In this document: positions 7,772 through 17,135 of the stretch, piece after piece
Layout of the letters: every line of letters starts with the position of its first letter
How positions within the stretch are numbered: the first letter of the stretch is position 1
DNA from: Granulicatella sp041433555
GTDB taxonomy: Bacteria > Bacillota > Bacilli > Lactobacillales > Aerococcaceae
Length of the DNA: 64,000 nucleotides
Direction of reading: 5' to 3'
Assembly: GCF_041433555.1 (NCBI RefSeq)
Contig: NZ_JAPWBR010000003.1
Location: forward strand, 51,006 to 115,005
Position numbers and translations under genes: made by a program
Notes under the pieces: generated by a model
What the model saw: the letters and a program-made list of their open reading frames with translations, nothing else
What the model was told of the DNA's origin: nothing
Database searches by the model: none

Positions 7772-8833
7772 TTAGAGAATAATGAGTTCACGAGGAACTT
7801 TTTGAATCACTTCGCCACCAGTTTCAGTAATAATAATATCGTCTTCGATACGAACGCCACCGATACCTGGTAAGTATACTCCTGGTTCATTTGTAATCAC
7901 GTTTCCTGGAACAAATGCTTGTGTCGCAATACGAGAAACATTTGGTGCTTCGTGAATTTCAAGACCAATACCATGTCCTGTTGAGTGAGTGAAGTATTCG
8001 CCATAACCACGGCTAGCAATGTAGTCACGAGCAATCTTGTCTAATTCTACCCCTGTTTTGCCAGGAGCGGCTGCTTCGCTTACTTTTAATTGAGCTTGTA
8101 AAACAACATCGTGAATTTCTTTTAATTGGTCGATTGGCTCACCAACAGCAATTGTTCTAGTCATATCAGATACATAACCGTTGTAGTAGCAACCAAAGTC
8201 AAGCGTTACTAAGTCTCCAGTTTCGATGACTTTAGCACTTGCAACTCCGTGAGGCATTGAAGAACGAACACCACTTGCGATAATCGTATCAAATGAAACA
8301 CCACTTGCTCCAAGTCCGCGCATGTAGAAGTCTAATTCATTTGCTACTTGAATTTCAGTTACACCTGGTTTGATGAAATCTAAGATGTGTAAGAATGCAG
8401 CATCTGAAATACGGCAAGCTTCACGAATAGTTTGGATTTCTCCTTCATCTTTTACTTCACGAATTTTTTCTACAATGTTTTGTGTTGGAATTAATGCTGT
8501 ATCAAATGCATCTTCGAAGATTTCTAATTGAGAAACTGAAACATGATCTGCTTCAAATCCAACAAATTTTAAGTTGTTTTCACGAATGATTTTTTCAAAC
8601 GCTGGAACCCAACCTGTCTTATGTTCAATCACATGGAAGCCTTTTGCTTGTTGTTGTGCTTGTTGTGTGTAACGTGCATCTGTTACAAAATAAGCATCTG
8701 TCAACGTGATTAATGCAAACCCTGTTGTTCCTGTAAAGTTTGCTAAATAACGTAAATTGTATGGGCTATAAACAATAAGTCCATCAATTTCTTGTTCTTT
8801 CATGGAATTTCTTACTTTTTCTAAACGTGTCAT
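7772..8833 (-). CDS. Xaa-Pro peptidase (M24B aminopeptidase P family)
   Basis: This 353-residue metallopeptidase has an N-terminal creatinase-like domain and a C-terminal pita-bread fold. Metal ligands are visible in DFGCYYNGYVSDMTRT (two Asp), GHGIGLEIHE (His), NEPGVYLPG (Glu) and GGVRIEDD (Glu). Such enzymes cleave X-Pro bonds of peptides in the cytoplasm. The start follows GGAGGGAAC. In related bacteria the gene (yqhT/pepP) directly precedes efp; here the next gene is Gls24. PepQ versus PepP specificity cannot be decided from sequence alone. Confidence 0.92.
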   Translation of the reverse strand: MTRLEKVRNSMKEQEIDGLIVYSPYNLRYLANFTGTTGFALITLTDAYFVTDARYTQQAQQQAKGFHVIEHKTGWVPAFEKIIRENNLKFVGFEADHVSVSQLEIFEDAFDTALIPTQNIVEKIREVKDEGEIQTIREACRISDAAFLHILDFIKPGVTEIQVANELDFYMRGLGASGVSFDTIIASGVRSSMPHGVASAKVIETGDLVTLDFGCYYNGYVSDMTRTIAVGEPIDQLKEIHDVVLQAQLKVSEAAAPGKTGVELDKIARDYIASRGYGEYFTHSTGHGIGLEIHEAPNVSRIATQAFVPGNVITNEPGVYLPGIGGVRIEDDIIITETGGEVIQKVPRELIIL

Positions 8834-8878
8834 AAATTGTTCCCTCCAATGAAAATGATAACTCTAGTATAACAAAAA

Positions 8879-8904
8879 AGAGCCTAACAAAAAAGTCAGG
8901 CTCC
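8879..8904 (-). terminator. Terminator of the fab-acc operon
   Basis: On the minus strand GGAGCCTGAC pairs with GTTAGGCTC across a T-rich loop and is followed by TTTTTT. It ends the long fatty-acid transcript just after accA. Confidence 0.88.
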
Positions 8905-8923
8905 TTGGAATTTTCATCAAATT

Positions 8924-9691
8924 CTAATATTGATTAAATCGCTCTAAACGTTGGCTTACAATTTCTTCTTTCGATTTCTGTGACCACTCATTTAATTGAA
9001 CTTCTAATTGTTCTCTCATATCTAAAGCAATCTCTTCATTTGTCTTTTTCTTTTCTGGAATAATACGGTCTACAATCTTTTGCGCCAACAAATCCTTACT
9101 TGTAAATTTCATAAGTTCAGCGGCTTGACTAGCTTTTGAACCGTCTTTCCACAAGATGGACGCAAATCCTTCTGGAGAAAGAATTGAATACATCGCATAT
9201 TCCATCATCCAGACTTCATTGGCAACAGCAAGCGCTAATGCACCACCACTTCCACCTTCACCACAAAGAATGGCAATAATCGGAACTTTCAAGTGGCTCA
9301 TAATACGAAGATTATCCGCAATAGCTTCACCAATACCACGTTCTTCTGCAGTAGCCCCGCAGAATGCACCAGCCGTGTTAATAAACGTCACAACAGGACG
9401 ATTAAACTTCTCAGCTTGTTTCATCAAACGCGCACTCTTACGGTATCCTTCTGGATGGACTTGTCCGAAGTTTGTCTTCAGGTTTTCTTGAAGCGTATGC
9501 CCCTTCTCCATCCCAATCACCGTAACAGGTTTGCCGTTTAATGTCGCAATTCCACCTACAAGAGCTTTATCATCGGCATAGTAACGATCACCATGTAATT
9601 CAATAAAATCGTCAAATACGGCGTTAATCCATTCTTTTGTGGTTGGACGTTTCACATCACGTGCCAACGCAACAATTTTCATTGGTTTCAT
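8924..9691 (-). CDS. accA: Acetyl-CoA carboxylase carboxyltransferase subunit alpha
   Basis: This is the alpha half of the carboxyltransferase that moves CO2 from biotin to acetyl-CoA to make malonyl-CoA. It has a crotonase-like core with GMEKGHTLQENLKTNFG, the oxyanion-hole region FINTAGAFCGATAEERGIGEAIADN and GEGGSGGALALA. At 255 aa it is short compared with the E. coli protein because the N-terminal helical extension is missing, as in streptococci. Its start overlaps the accD stop by four bases (ATGA), which favours equal synthesis of the two halves. Last gene of the fab operon. Confidence 0.95.
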   Translation of the reverse strand: MKPMKIVALARDVKRPTTKEWINAVFDDFIELHGDRYYADDKALVGGIATLNGKPVTVIGMEKGHTLQENLKTNFGQVHPEGYRKSARLMKQAEKFNRPVVTFINTAGAFCGATAEERGIGEAIADNLRIMSHLKVPIIAILCGEGGSGGALALAVANEVWMMEYAMYSILSPEGFASILWKDGSKASQAAELMKFTSKDLLAQKIVDRIIPEKKKTNEEIALDMREQLEVQLNEWSQKSKEEIVSQRLERFNQY

Positions 9692-10548
9692 GCATTCGAC
9701 CCCTTTCCATGAAGGACAAGTAGACGATGAATCATCTTCTTCATTTCTTTACGGTGAACAACCGCATCAATAAATCCTTGTTCAAGAACAGTTTCTGCTT
9801 GTTGGAAATCATCTGGGAGTTTTTGGTTCATGGTTTGTTCCACAACACGTTTTCCAGCAAATCCAACGATCGCTTTTGGTTCTGCTAAAATAATGTCGCC
9901 TTGCATCGCAAAGCTTGCAGTGACGCCTCCTGTAGTTGGATCCGTCAATACTGTTAAATAGAATAATCCAGCTTGATGGTGTTCTTCCACAGCTCCTGAG
10001 ATTTTCGCCATTTGCATCAGAGAAAAGATTCCTTCTTGCATTCTGGCACCACCTGAAGCGGTAAAAATCACAACTGGCAATTGGCGTTTGATTCCCTCTT
10101 GAAAAGCCTTCGTGATTTTCTCACCAACGACTTGTCCCATCGACCCCATCATAAAGAATGAGTTCATGACGCAGCAAATAAAGGATTCTTCCCCAATCGT
10201 TGCCACACCGACTGTTACAGCTTCATTTTCTTTGGCTACTTTTGAGGCTTTCTCCAATTTCGCTTCGTACCCAGGAAAGGCTACATCCACTTTTGGTTTT
10301 TCATCCTCAAAAAGTTCTTGGAAAGTATCTACCGTAATGGCCAATCGTTCAGCCGCATTAATTCTAAAATGAGCATCACAGTGCGGACAAACTTTTAAGG
10401 ATCCTAAGTCTTCTTTGTAGACAATCTTGTCACAAGAAGGACATTTCACCCATTTCCCATCCGGAACTGTAGGTAACTCAGACTGTTCAGATAAGTCTAC
10501 TTTGGTACGATTAATAGTGATATACGACCGTTTTCTAAACAGACCCAT
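9688..10548 (-). CDS. accD: Acetyl-CoA carboxylase carboxyltransferase subunit beta
   Basis: Beta half of the carboxyltransferase, 286 aa. An N-terminal zinc ribbon is formed by CPSCDKIVYKEDLG and CPHCDAHF (two CxxC pairs). The crotonase-like domain follows with FTASGGARMQEG and TDPTTGGVTASFAMQGD. It forms the alpha2-beta2 enzyme with AccA, whose gene overlaps the end of this one. Confidence 0.96.
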   Translation of the reverse strand: MGLFRKRSYITINRTKVDLSEQSELPTVPDGKWVKCPSCDKIVYKEDLGSLKVCPHCDAHFRINAAERLAITVDTFQELFEDEKPKVDVAFPGYEAKLEKASKVAKENEAVTVGVATIGEESFICCVMNSFFMMGSMGQVVGEKITKAFQEGIKRQLPVVIFTASGGARMQEGIFSLMQMAKISGAVEEHHQAGLFYLTVLTDPTTGGVTASFAMQGDIILAEPKAIVGFAGKRVVEQTMNQKLPDDFQQAETVLEQGFIDAVVHRKEMKKMIHRLLVLHGKGSNA

Positions 10549-10573
10549 CTAATCACTCCTTTACTAAATCATT

Positions 10574-11944
10574 CTATTTCTCTTTTGGTTGATTCCAGTG
10601 TTTCAAAAATTCAGTTTCAACATACGCAGTTGTATAATCTCCGCGTCTAAATGCTGGTGAATCTAATAAATCTTCAACGAATTCTTGGTTAGTATCGACA
10701 CCTTCTACCACGAGTTCAAAAAGCATTCGTTTCATGCGAAGAATCGCTTCTTCACGTGTTTTACCGTGCGCAATTAGTTTCGTTAACATTGAATCGTAGA
10801 ATGGTGGGATTTGATACCCTGTATACAATGCGGATTCAATACGAACGCCCATACCACCAACAGGTTGGTGTAAGAATGTTACTTTCCCTGGAGAAGGACG
10901 GAAGCCTTCAAATGGATTTTCAGCGTTTAAACGACATTCAATCGCATGTCCTTGGAAAGTAATATCCTCTTGGGTAAATGGTAACTCTTCTCCTGCAGCA
11001 ATTTTAATTTGTTGTTGCACAAGATCCACATTCGTAATCATTTCTGTAATCGGATGTTCAACTTGAATACGCGTATTCATTTCCATGAAATAGAAATGTT
11101 TTTCTTCATCCACAAGAAACTCAATCGTTCCTGCATTTTGATAGCCGACTGCTTTAGCAGCACGAACAGCTGCTTCCCCCATTTCTCTTCTGAGTTGAGA
11201 AGAAAGAGATGGACTTGGCGCTTCTTCGATAATCTTTTGATTTTTACGTTGAAGTGAACAGTCACGCTCTCCTAGGTGAACTACATTTCCGTGTTGATCG
11301 GCTAAAATTTGAAATTCAATATGTTTGGCTGGATAAATAATACGTTCCATGTACACATCGGCATTTCCGAAGGCTTGTAAGGCTTCTTGACGTGCTGTTA
11401 CGAATTGATGTTCAAATTCTTCAACTGTTTCAACACGACGAATCCCTTTACCCCCACCACCGGCAACAGCCTTAATTAAAAGCGGGAACCCGATACGCTT
11501 GGCAAGTTCAATTCCTTCTTCAACCGTTTCAACTACATCATCACTACCAGGAATTACGGGTACATTGGCCGCAATCATTTGCTTACGTGCTTCTGCTTTA
11601 TCCCCCATTTGAGAAATGACTTCGCTTGAAGGTCCAATGAAAGTGATATTGCATTCCGCACACATTTTGGCAAATTTGGCATTCTCCGATAAGAATCCAA
11701 ATCCAGGGTGAATCGCTTGTGCGCCTGTTATAACAGCTGCGCTCAAAATATTTTCAACTTTTAAGTAAGAATCTTTTGAAGCAGCAGGTCCGATACAAAC
11801 GGCATGGTCGGCTAATTGTACATGAAGAGCATCTTTATCCGCTTGGGAATAGACAGCTACCGATTCAATTCCTAACTCGCGACAAGCACGAATAATGCGG
11901 CAAGCAATCTCTCCACGGTTTGCGATTAGTACTCTATTAAACAT
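10574..11944 (-). CDS. accC: Acetyl-CoA carboxylase, biotin carboxylase subunit
   Basis: ATP-grasp enzyme that carboxylates biotin on AccB. Motifs are FNRVLIANRGEIACRIIRA at the N-terminus, the glycine-rich ATP loop KAVAGGGGKGIR, and the active-site stretches FLVDEEKHFYFMEMN and RIQVEHPITE. The frame can be extended five codons to a TTG at 11959, which would overlap fabZ. The ATG at 11944 gives the usual MFNRVLIANRG start, so I chose it (456 aa). The ribosome binding site is weak, so translation may depend on coupling to fabZ, whose stop lies four bases upstream. Confidence 0.95.
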   Translation of the reverse strand: MFNRVLIANRGEIACRIIRACRELGIESVAVYSQADKDALHVQLADHAVCIGPAASKDSYLKVENILSAAVITGAQAIHPGFGFLSENAKFAKMCAECNITFIGPSSEVISQMGDKAEARKQMIAANVPVIPGSDDVVETVEEGIELAKRIGFPLLIKAVAGGGGKGIRRVETVEEFEHQFVTARQEALQAFGNADVYMERIIYPAKHIEFQILADQHGNVVHLGERDCSLQRKNQKIIEEAPSPSLSSQLRREMGEAAVRAAKAVGYQNAGTIEFLVDEEKHFYFMEMNTRIQVEHPITEMITNVDLVQQQIKIAAGEELPFTQEDITFQGHAIECRLNAENPFEGFRPSPGKVTFLHQPVGGMGVRIESALYTGYQIPPFYDSMLTKLIAHGKTREEAILRMKRMLFELVVEGVDTNQEFVEDLLDSPAFRRGDYTTAYVETEFLKHWNQPKEK

Positions 11945-11948
11945 AGGC

Positions 11949-12380
11949 TTAACGTCCAATAATAAAGGTTAATTCAGCTTCTGCGACTTTCTTACCATCG
12001 ACATAAGCAACGCCTTTACCGATTCCTGCATATTCTTTTAATTTCACGATATCCACTTGAAGTGTTAATACATCTCCTGGAGTTACTTTTTGACGGAATT
12101 TAACATTGTTTAATCCACCTAAGTAAGCTGTTTTTCCTTTGAAAGAATCTAATTTCAATAATGGAATTGAACCCGCTTGTGCTAATGCTTCAACGATTAA
12201 CACACCAGGCATTACAGGTTCACCAGGGAAATGTCCTTGGAAGAAGCTTTCGTTAAATGTCACGTTTTTACGTGCCACAACGTGCTCACCTGGTACTAAT
12301 TCATCTACACGGTCAATAAATAAAATTGGGTAACGGTTAGGGATTAACTCAGCTACGTCAGTTACAGTCATAATGTTCAT
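11949..12380 (-). CDS. fabZ: 3-hydroxyacyl-ACP dehydratase FabZ
   Basis: This 143-residue hotdog-fold dehydratase has the active-site His in GHFPGEPVMPGVLIVEA and the paired Glu shortly after in the same helix. IPNRYPILFIDRV is the standard N-terminal segment. It removes water from 3-hydroxyacyl-ACP in each elongation cycle. The start at MNIMT is supported by AGGAGG eight bases upstream. Whether it also isomerises to cis-3 intermediates (as FabN does) cannot be told by eye. It is the only dehydratase/isomerase gene in this cluster, and no fabM neighbour is present. Confidence 0.95.
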   Translation of the reverse strand: MNIMTVTDVAELIPNRYPILFIDRVDELVPGEHVVARKNVTFNESFFQGHFPGEPVMPGVLIVEALAQAGSIPLLKLDSFKGKTAYLGGLNNVKFRQKVTPGDVLTLQVDIVKLKEYAGIGKGVAYVDGKKVAEAELTFIIGR

Positions 12381-12404
12381 CTTAATTTCCTCCTAAAATT
12401 GGGT

Positions 12405-12872
12405 TTAGCGAATCGCAAATAGTTTTTGTCCGAAATCAACCATTTGGCCGTTTTCTACAAGGACTTCTAAAACTTCACCATTGAAGTCGCTCTTAATTTC
12501 GTTCATGATTTTCATTGCTTCGATAATACATACAGTGTCGTTTGAAGTGATTTGTTTACCCACTTGTACAAATGGATCTGCGTCTGGTGAAGATTGTAAG
12601 TAAACCACCCCAACGATTGGGCTTGTAATGTATTTTGCATCTGTTGCTACTTGTGGAGCTTCTTGAGCTTCAGCAGAAGGCGCGGCACTCACTGGTGCAG
12701 CTTCTACTGGGCTTGCCACGTTTGCGACTGGTGCAACGGCATTAGAAACGACTTGAGGATATTCCTCACGTTTACTAAATTGCACTTCGAACTCTTCGTT
12801 TGATAAATGAAACTCAGTCATGTTTGAATCATTGAACAAAGTCATTAGTTCTTTAATTTCTTCTACATTCAT
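12405..12872 (-). CDS. accB: Acetyl-CoA carboxylase biotin carboxyl carrier protein
   Basis: This 155-residue BCCP has a C-terminal biotinyl domain ending in CIIEAMKIMNEIKSDFNGEV, where the Lys of EAMKIM is biotinylated. An Ala/Pro/Val-rich flexible linker at about residues 48-75 connects it to the N-terminal helix (EIKELMTLFNDSNMTEF). It carries carboxybiotin between AccC and AccAD. It lies between fabF and fabZ, in the standard streptococcal order. Confidence 0.96.
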   Translation of the reverse strand: MNVEEIKELMTLFNDSNMTEFHLSNEEFEVQFSKREEYPQVVSNAVAPVANVASPVEAAPVSAAPSAEAQEAPQVATDAKYITSPIVGVVYLQSSPDADPFVQVGKQITSNDTVCIIEAMKIMNEIKSDFNGEVLEVLVENGQMVDFGQKLFAIR

Positions 12873-12875
12873 GTA

Positions 12876-14111
12876 TTAATCCTTCCATTTCTTCACGCAG
12901 ATTACGGCATTATGTCCACCGAAACCTAACGAATTACTAATTGCTACGTCTACTTTTGTAGAAACTCCAACGTTTGGAGTTACGTTTAAGTCACACGCTT
13001 CGTCTTGCTCTGTTAAATTAATCGTTGGTGGTACGAAGTCTTCTTCAACTGCTTTGACGCAGGCAATCGCTTCGATAGCACCAGCAGCTCCTAATAAGTG
13101 TCCTGTCATTGATTTTGTACTTGAAACATGAACCTTATCGGCAGCTTCTTTTAACGCATAACGAATTGAAGTTGTTTCAGCTGAATCGTTTGCTGGAGTA
13201 CCAGTACCGTGAGCATTCACGTAATCTACTTCACTTGGAGCCACTCCTGCTTCTTCGATAGCTTGTAAGATAGCTTTACCAGCACCGCTTCCATCAGGAT
13301 TTGGAGCTGTCATATGGTAAGCATCTCCTGTAGCACCATATCCAACGACTTCTGCATAAATTTTAGCGCCTCGTTTTTGTGCGTGTTCTAGACTTTCAAG
13401 AACAAGAACTCCTGCTCCTTCACCCATTACGAATCCACCACGTTTTTTATCAAATGGTAATGAAGCTGCATCTGGATTATCACTGCTTGAAAGGGCCGTT
13501 AATGCTGCGAATCCTGCAATTCCGATTTCACAGATAGAACCTTCAGCACCACCGGCTAAAATCACATCTGAGTATCCATGCTTAATGTTACGGAACGCTT
13601 CTCCGATGGCATGTGTTCCTGTTGCACAGGCTGTCACTAATGATGTACATACACCACGAGCTCCGATTTTCATTGAAATGTTTCCTGCAACCATGTTTCC
13701 GATTGCCATTGGAACGAATAATGGTGCAACACGTGTTGGGCCTTTATCATGCATTTTGATGATTTGACTTTCCATCACTGTTAACCCACCGATACCAGAA
13801 CCAACCATGACACCAAAGCGGTCGTAATCTGTGTTTTCTGGAGTAATACCGCTATCTTCAACGGCTTGGATTGCTGCAGCTAGTCCGTATTGACAGAATA
13901 AATCCATACGTTTTGCTTCTTTACGATCCATGTATTTTGTAGCATCGAAGTCTTTTACTTCAGCCGCCACATGAACATCTAAGTCTTTTTTATCAAATTT
14001 TGTAATTGGAGCAATTCCGTTCTTACCTTCTTTAAGGCCTTCCCAGAAGCTATTAACATCATTTCCTAAAGGAGTGATTGCTCCCATTCCTGTAATTACT
14101 ACTCGATTCAT
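12876..14111 (-). CDS. fabF: Beta-ketoacyl-ACP synthase II
   Basis: This 411-residue thiolase-fold condensing enzyme has the catalytic Cys in VTACATGTHAIGEAF. The two His are in YVNAHGTGTPANDSAET and STKSMTGHLLGAAGAIEA, giving the Cys-His-His triad of FabF/FabB. It extends acyl-ACP using malonyl-ACP. NSLGFGGHNA near the C-terminus is diagnostic. It follows fabG in the operon. Confidence 0.97.
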   Translation of the reverse strand: MNRVVITGMGAITPLGNDVNSFWEGLKEGKNGIAPITKFDKKDLDVHVAAEVKDFDATKYMDRKEAKRMDLFCQYGLAAAIQAVEDSGITPENTDYDRFGVMVGSGIGGLTVMESQIIKMHDKGPTRVAPLFVPMAIGNMVAGNISMKIGARGVCTSLVTACATGTHAIGEAFRNIKHGYSDVILAGGAEGSICEIGIAGFAALTALSSSDNPDAASLPFDKKRGGFVMGEGAGVLVLESLEHAQKRGAKIYAEVVGYGATGDAYHMTAPNPDGSGAGKAILQAIEEAGVAPSEVDYVNAHGTGTPANDSAETTSIRYALKEAADKVHVSSTKSMTGHLLGAAGAIEAIACVKAVEEDFVPPTINLTEQDEACDLNVTPNVGVSTKVDVAISNSLGFGGHNAVICVKKWKD

Positions 14112-14131
14112 TGTTTTCCTCCTTTAAGAGA

Positions 14132-14863
14132 TTACATATATAATCCGCCGTTAACGTTTAACACTTGTCCTGTAACGTATTTTGTTTCCGCTAAGAACAC
14201 ACAGGCTTCTGCAATATCTTCTACTGTACCGAAACGACGTAATGGAATTTGTTTTTCCCATTCGTTACGAATCTTTTCAGGTAATGCTTGTGTCATATCT
14301 GTATCGATGTATCCAGGAGCAATAGCATTCACTGTAATCCCACGAGAACCGATTTCTTTAGCAACCGATTTTGTTAAACCAATGATTCCGGCTTTACTTG
14401 CAGCGTAGTTTGCTTGACCTGCATTTCCTGTAACTCCAACAATACTTGTAATGTTAATAATGCTTCCTGATTTTTGTTTTACGAAAAATGGAGTCGCAAA
14501 ACGAATCATATTGAAGTATCCTTTTAAGTTAATATTCATTACATCGTCAAAATCAGATTCACTCATACGCATTAATAAACCATCACGCGTAATTCCAGCG
14601 TTATTGACTAACACGTCGATGCGTCCAAAACGCTCTTTTACTTCGTTAATAAAGTTTTCAGCTACGTCGAATTTCGAAACGTCTCCAACAAATGTCATTA
14701 CTTCACCAGGATAAGCATCAAATTGTGCCAGTGTTTCTGCATCAATTTCACGAGTACCGTTTAAGACAACGTTAGCGCCAAGTTTAGCGAATTCTAACGC
14801 GATTCCAAGTCCGATACCACGACGGCTTCCTGTTACAACAACTGTTTTATCTTTAAATTTCAT
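14132..14863 (-). CDS. fabG: 3-oxoacyl-ACP reductase FabG
   Basis: Short-chain dehydrogenase of 243 aa. It has the NADPH-binding TGSRRGIGLGIA at residues 11-22, NNAGITRDGLLMRM, the catalytic Ser in ITSIVGVTGN, and YAASKAGIIGLTKS (YxxxK). The C-terminal PGYIDTDMT and VTGQVLNVNGG complete the FabG pattern. It reduces 3-ketoacyl-ACP. Only four bases separate it from fabD upstream. Confidence 0.96.
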   Translation of the reverse strand: MKFKDKTVVVTGSRRGIGLGIALEFAKLGANVVLNGTREIDAETLAQFDAYPGEVMTFVGDVSKFDVAENFINEVKERFGRIDVLVNNAGITRDGLLMRMSESDFDDVMNINLKGYFNMIRFATPFFVKQKSGSIINITSIVGVTGNAGQANYAASKAGIIGLTKSVAKEIGSRGITVNAIAPGYIDTDMTQALPEKIRNEWEKQIPLRRFGTVEDIAEACVFLAETKYVTGQVLNVNGGLYM

Positions 14864-14867
14864 TTCG

Positions 14868-15821
14868 TTATCCTTTCAGTTCCTTTACTTTTTCAATTGT
14901 TTCTGTCACCGCTTTAAGGTTATCTGTGTGGAATAATTGAACAGAAGCACCTTTTGCTTTGGCAATTTGTTTCACCATTTGCGTCAATGTTTTTCCAGGC
15001 CCTACTTCAATAAAGACATCTACGCCCTCTTGAAGCATCCACTCTACATTTTGTTTCCATTTCACGGCATTTGTAATTTGATCACAGAGAACGTCTTTTG
15101 AAGGAATCCCTTCATGCGGTGTACCAAGCGTATTGCTTAATACAGGGCATTTGCTTTCGTGTAACTCTGCCACTTCCATCACAGGAGCAAAACGAACTTT
15201 CGCCTCTTCCATTAATGGTGTATGGAAAGGTCCAGATACCACAAGTGGTACGGCTCTTTTAGCGCCGGCTTCTAAGCATTTTTCACTCGCTACATCTACT
15301 GCAGAAGCGTGCCCACCAATCACTAATTGTCCTGGCGTGTTGTAGTTTGAAGGAACGACAAGCGCTTCTGGAGTAGAAACTTCACGGCAAATGTCCTCGA
15401 TTACATTATCTTCAAGACCTAGAACAGCCACCATTTTCCCTTCGCCTTCAACAACTGCTTCTTGCATATATTGACCACGTTTTGCGACTAAGTTTAATGC
15501 TTCCTTGAAATCAAGGACTCCTGCTTCCACTAATGCTGAGTATTCACCAAGAGATAATCCCGCAGTCACATCCGGTGTGATACCTTCTTGTTTTAAGACG
15601 CTTGCGATTGCATGTGAAACCGTCAATAACAACGGTTGCGTATATTCTGTTTGATTGATTAGTGCGGCAGGTTCTTCTGAAAGAATGTCAGTCACACGAT
15701 AGGACAGAACGCTACTTGCTTCTTCAAAGACAGCTTTTGCCACTTCGAAGTTGTCAGCTATTTCTAAGCCCATTTGTGCTTTTTGACTCCCCTGACCTGG
15801 AAATAAAAATGCGATTTTCAT
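14868..15821 (-). CDS. fabD: Malonyl-CoA:ACP transacylase
   Basis: FabD loads malonyl groups on ACP. It shows FLFPGQGSQKAQMG at the N-terminus, the nucleophile Ser in GLSLGEYSALVEAG, the catalytic His in VSGPFHTPLM, and EVGPGKTLTQM. Its 317 aa is the normal length. A hairpin with an eight-T run lies between fabK and this gene (15850-15887), so its expression may be partly separated from fabK. Confidence 0.96.
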   Translation of the reverse strand: MKIAFLFPGQGSQKAQMGLEIADNFEVAKAVFEEASSVLSYRVTDILSEEPAALINQTEYTQPLLLTVSHAIASVLKQEGITPDVTAGLSLGEYSALVEAGVLDFKEALNLVAKRGQYMQEAVVEGEGKMVAVLGLEDNVIEDICREVSTPEALVVPSNYNTPGQLVIGGHASAVDVASEKCLEAGAKRAVPLVVSGPFHTPLMEEAKVRFAPVMEVAELHESKCPVLSNTLGTPHEGIPSKDVLCDQITNAVKWKQNVEWMLQEGVDVFIEVGPGKTLTQMVKQIAKAKGASVQLFHTDNLKAVTETIEKVKELKG

Positions 15822-15849
15822 GAGTTTCCTCCTATTGCGCTGTAAAAAA

Positions 15850-15887
15850 AATGGTGGAAGTATGCTAAATAAGCATATTTCACCATT
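15850..15887 (-). terminator. Intra-operon hairpin / attenuator between fabK and fabD
   Basis: On the minus strand AATGGTG..ATATGC pairs with GCATA..CCACCATT and is followed by eight T. It looks like a full rho-independent terminator inside the fab operon. It probably allows partial read-through, leaving fabT-fabH-acpP-fabK transcripts in excess. Confidence 0.75.
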
Positions 15888-15902
15888 CCCTTTTTCATTT
15901 AA

Positions 15903-16856
15903 TTAAAAACGTGCAAGTTGTTTTTGGATGACTTCATGAGATTCTGCCATCAATTCTTGGATAATTTCAGAACAGCTTTGTTCTTTTGAAATTAAACCAG
16001 CAATTTGACCAGCCATCATTGATCCCATTTGAGTATCCCCTTCAACTACGATTCTACGTAGAGCTCCACGTCCAATATCTTCTAAGCGTTCAAAGTCTGG
16101 ATTTTCTTTACTAGTTTCCTCTTTCTCAGCTTGTAAGTAGATTTTTGTTAATTTATTACGTAACACACGTACAGGGTGTCCTGTAATTTGTCCTGTAATC
16201 ACAGTATCGATATCTTTAGCTTTTAATACAGAAGCTTTGAAGTTATCGTGCGCAGTACATTCAGTTGCAACAAGGAAACGAGTTCCAAGTTGAACTGCAT
16301 CGGCACCAAGCATTAAAGCCGCTGCCATTCCGCGCCCGTCACCAATTCCTCCAGCACCGATTACTGGAATGCTTACCGCATCAACTACTTGTGGTAAAAG
16401 AGCCATGGTAGTAGACTTACCGATATGTCCGCCCGCTTCCATTCCTTCTACAACAACAGCGTCCGCGCCTTCTTTTTCCATTCTTTTCGCTAGAGCAACT
16501 GAAGCTACTACTGGAATTACAGTAATTCCTGCTTCTTTAAATTTCGCCATGTATTTGCCAGGGTTACCAGCACCGGTACAAACCACTTTCACGCCAGCCT
16601 GACAAACGACATCCACAACTTCATCAACAAATGGACTTAATAGCATAATATTTACACCATATGGTTTGTCTGTTAAACGTTCCATCTCCTCGATGAATCC
16701 TTTAACGACATCGCCAGGAGCGTGTCCACATGCAACGATTCCTAAACCGCCGGCATTGGACACTGCACTTGCAAGCGCAGGATTTGCAACCCATGCCATC
16801 CCTCCTTGGATAATCGGATATTCAATTCCAATCATGTCGCAGATTTTTGATTTCAT
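15903..16856 (-). CDS. fabK: FMN-dependent enoyl-ACP reductase II
   Basis: This 317-residue TIM-barrel flavoenzyme of the NMO/FabK type has EYPIIQGGMAWVANPALASAVSNAGGLGI at the N-terminus (too long to be chance), then VVEGMEAGGHIG and PVIGAGGIGDGRGMAAALMLGADAVQLGTRF, the FMN phosphate-binding region. It carries out the last reduction of each elongation cycle. FabK replaces FabI in streptococci and relatives; family knowledge is that FabK is not inhibited by triclosan. The position between acpP and fabD supports FabK over nitronate monooxygenase. Confidence 0.94.
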   Translation of the reverse strand: MKSKICDMIGIEYPIIQGGMAWVANPALASAVSNAGGLGIVACGHAPGDVVKGFIEEMERLTDKPYGVNIMLLSPFVDEVVDVVCQAGVKVVCTGAGNPGKYMAKFKEAGITVIPVVASVALAKRMEKEGADAVVVEGMEAGGHIGKSTTMALLPQVVDAVSIPVIGAGGIGDGRGMAAALMLGADAVQLGTRFLVATECTAHDNFKASVLKAKDIDTVITGQITGHPVRVLRNKLTKIYLQAEKEETSKENPDFERLEDIGRGALRRIVVEGDTQMGSMMAGQIAGLISKEQSCSEIIQELMAESHEVIQKQLARF

Positions 16857-16878
16857 GTGTTACCATCCCTTTTTAAAA

Positions 16879-17109
16879 TTATTTGTCAGCTAATTGAGCA
16901 TCAACGTAGTTTACTAAGTCTTGAACTGTTTCTAGTCCTTCTTCAGTATCGATTTTCACATCGAATTCATCTTCGATATCGTTGATGATTTGGAATAAAT
17001 CTAAGCTGTCTGCGTCTAATTCATCTTTAAGACGAGTTGTTAATTGTACTTCTTCTTCCTCTTTACCTAATTGATCTACGATAATTGCTTGAATTTTTTC
17101 AAATGTCAT
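16879..17109 (-). CDS. acpP: Acyl carrier protein
   Basis: A 76-residue acidic four-helix protein. The phosphopantetheine attachment Ser is in DELDADSLDLFQII (the DSL motif). It carries growing acyl chains for all Fab enzymes of this cluster. It is preceded by a strong ribosome binding site and lies between fabH and fabK. Confidence 0.96.
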   Translation of the reverse strand: MTFEKIQAIIVDQLGKEEEEVQLTTRLKDELDADSLDLFQIINDIEDEFDVKIDTEEGLETVQDLVNYVDAQLADK

Positions 17110-17135
17110 TGTGTTTTCCTCCAGTAGTTTAAAAA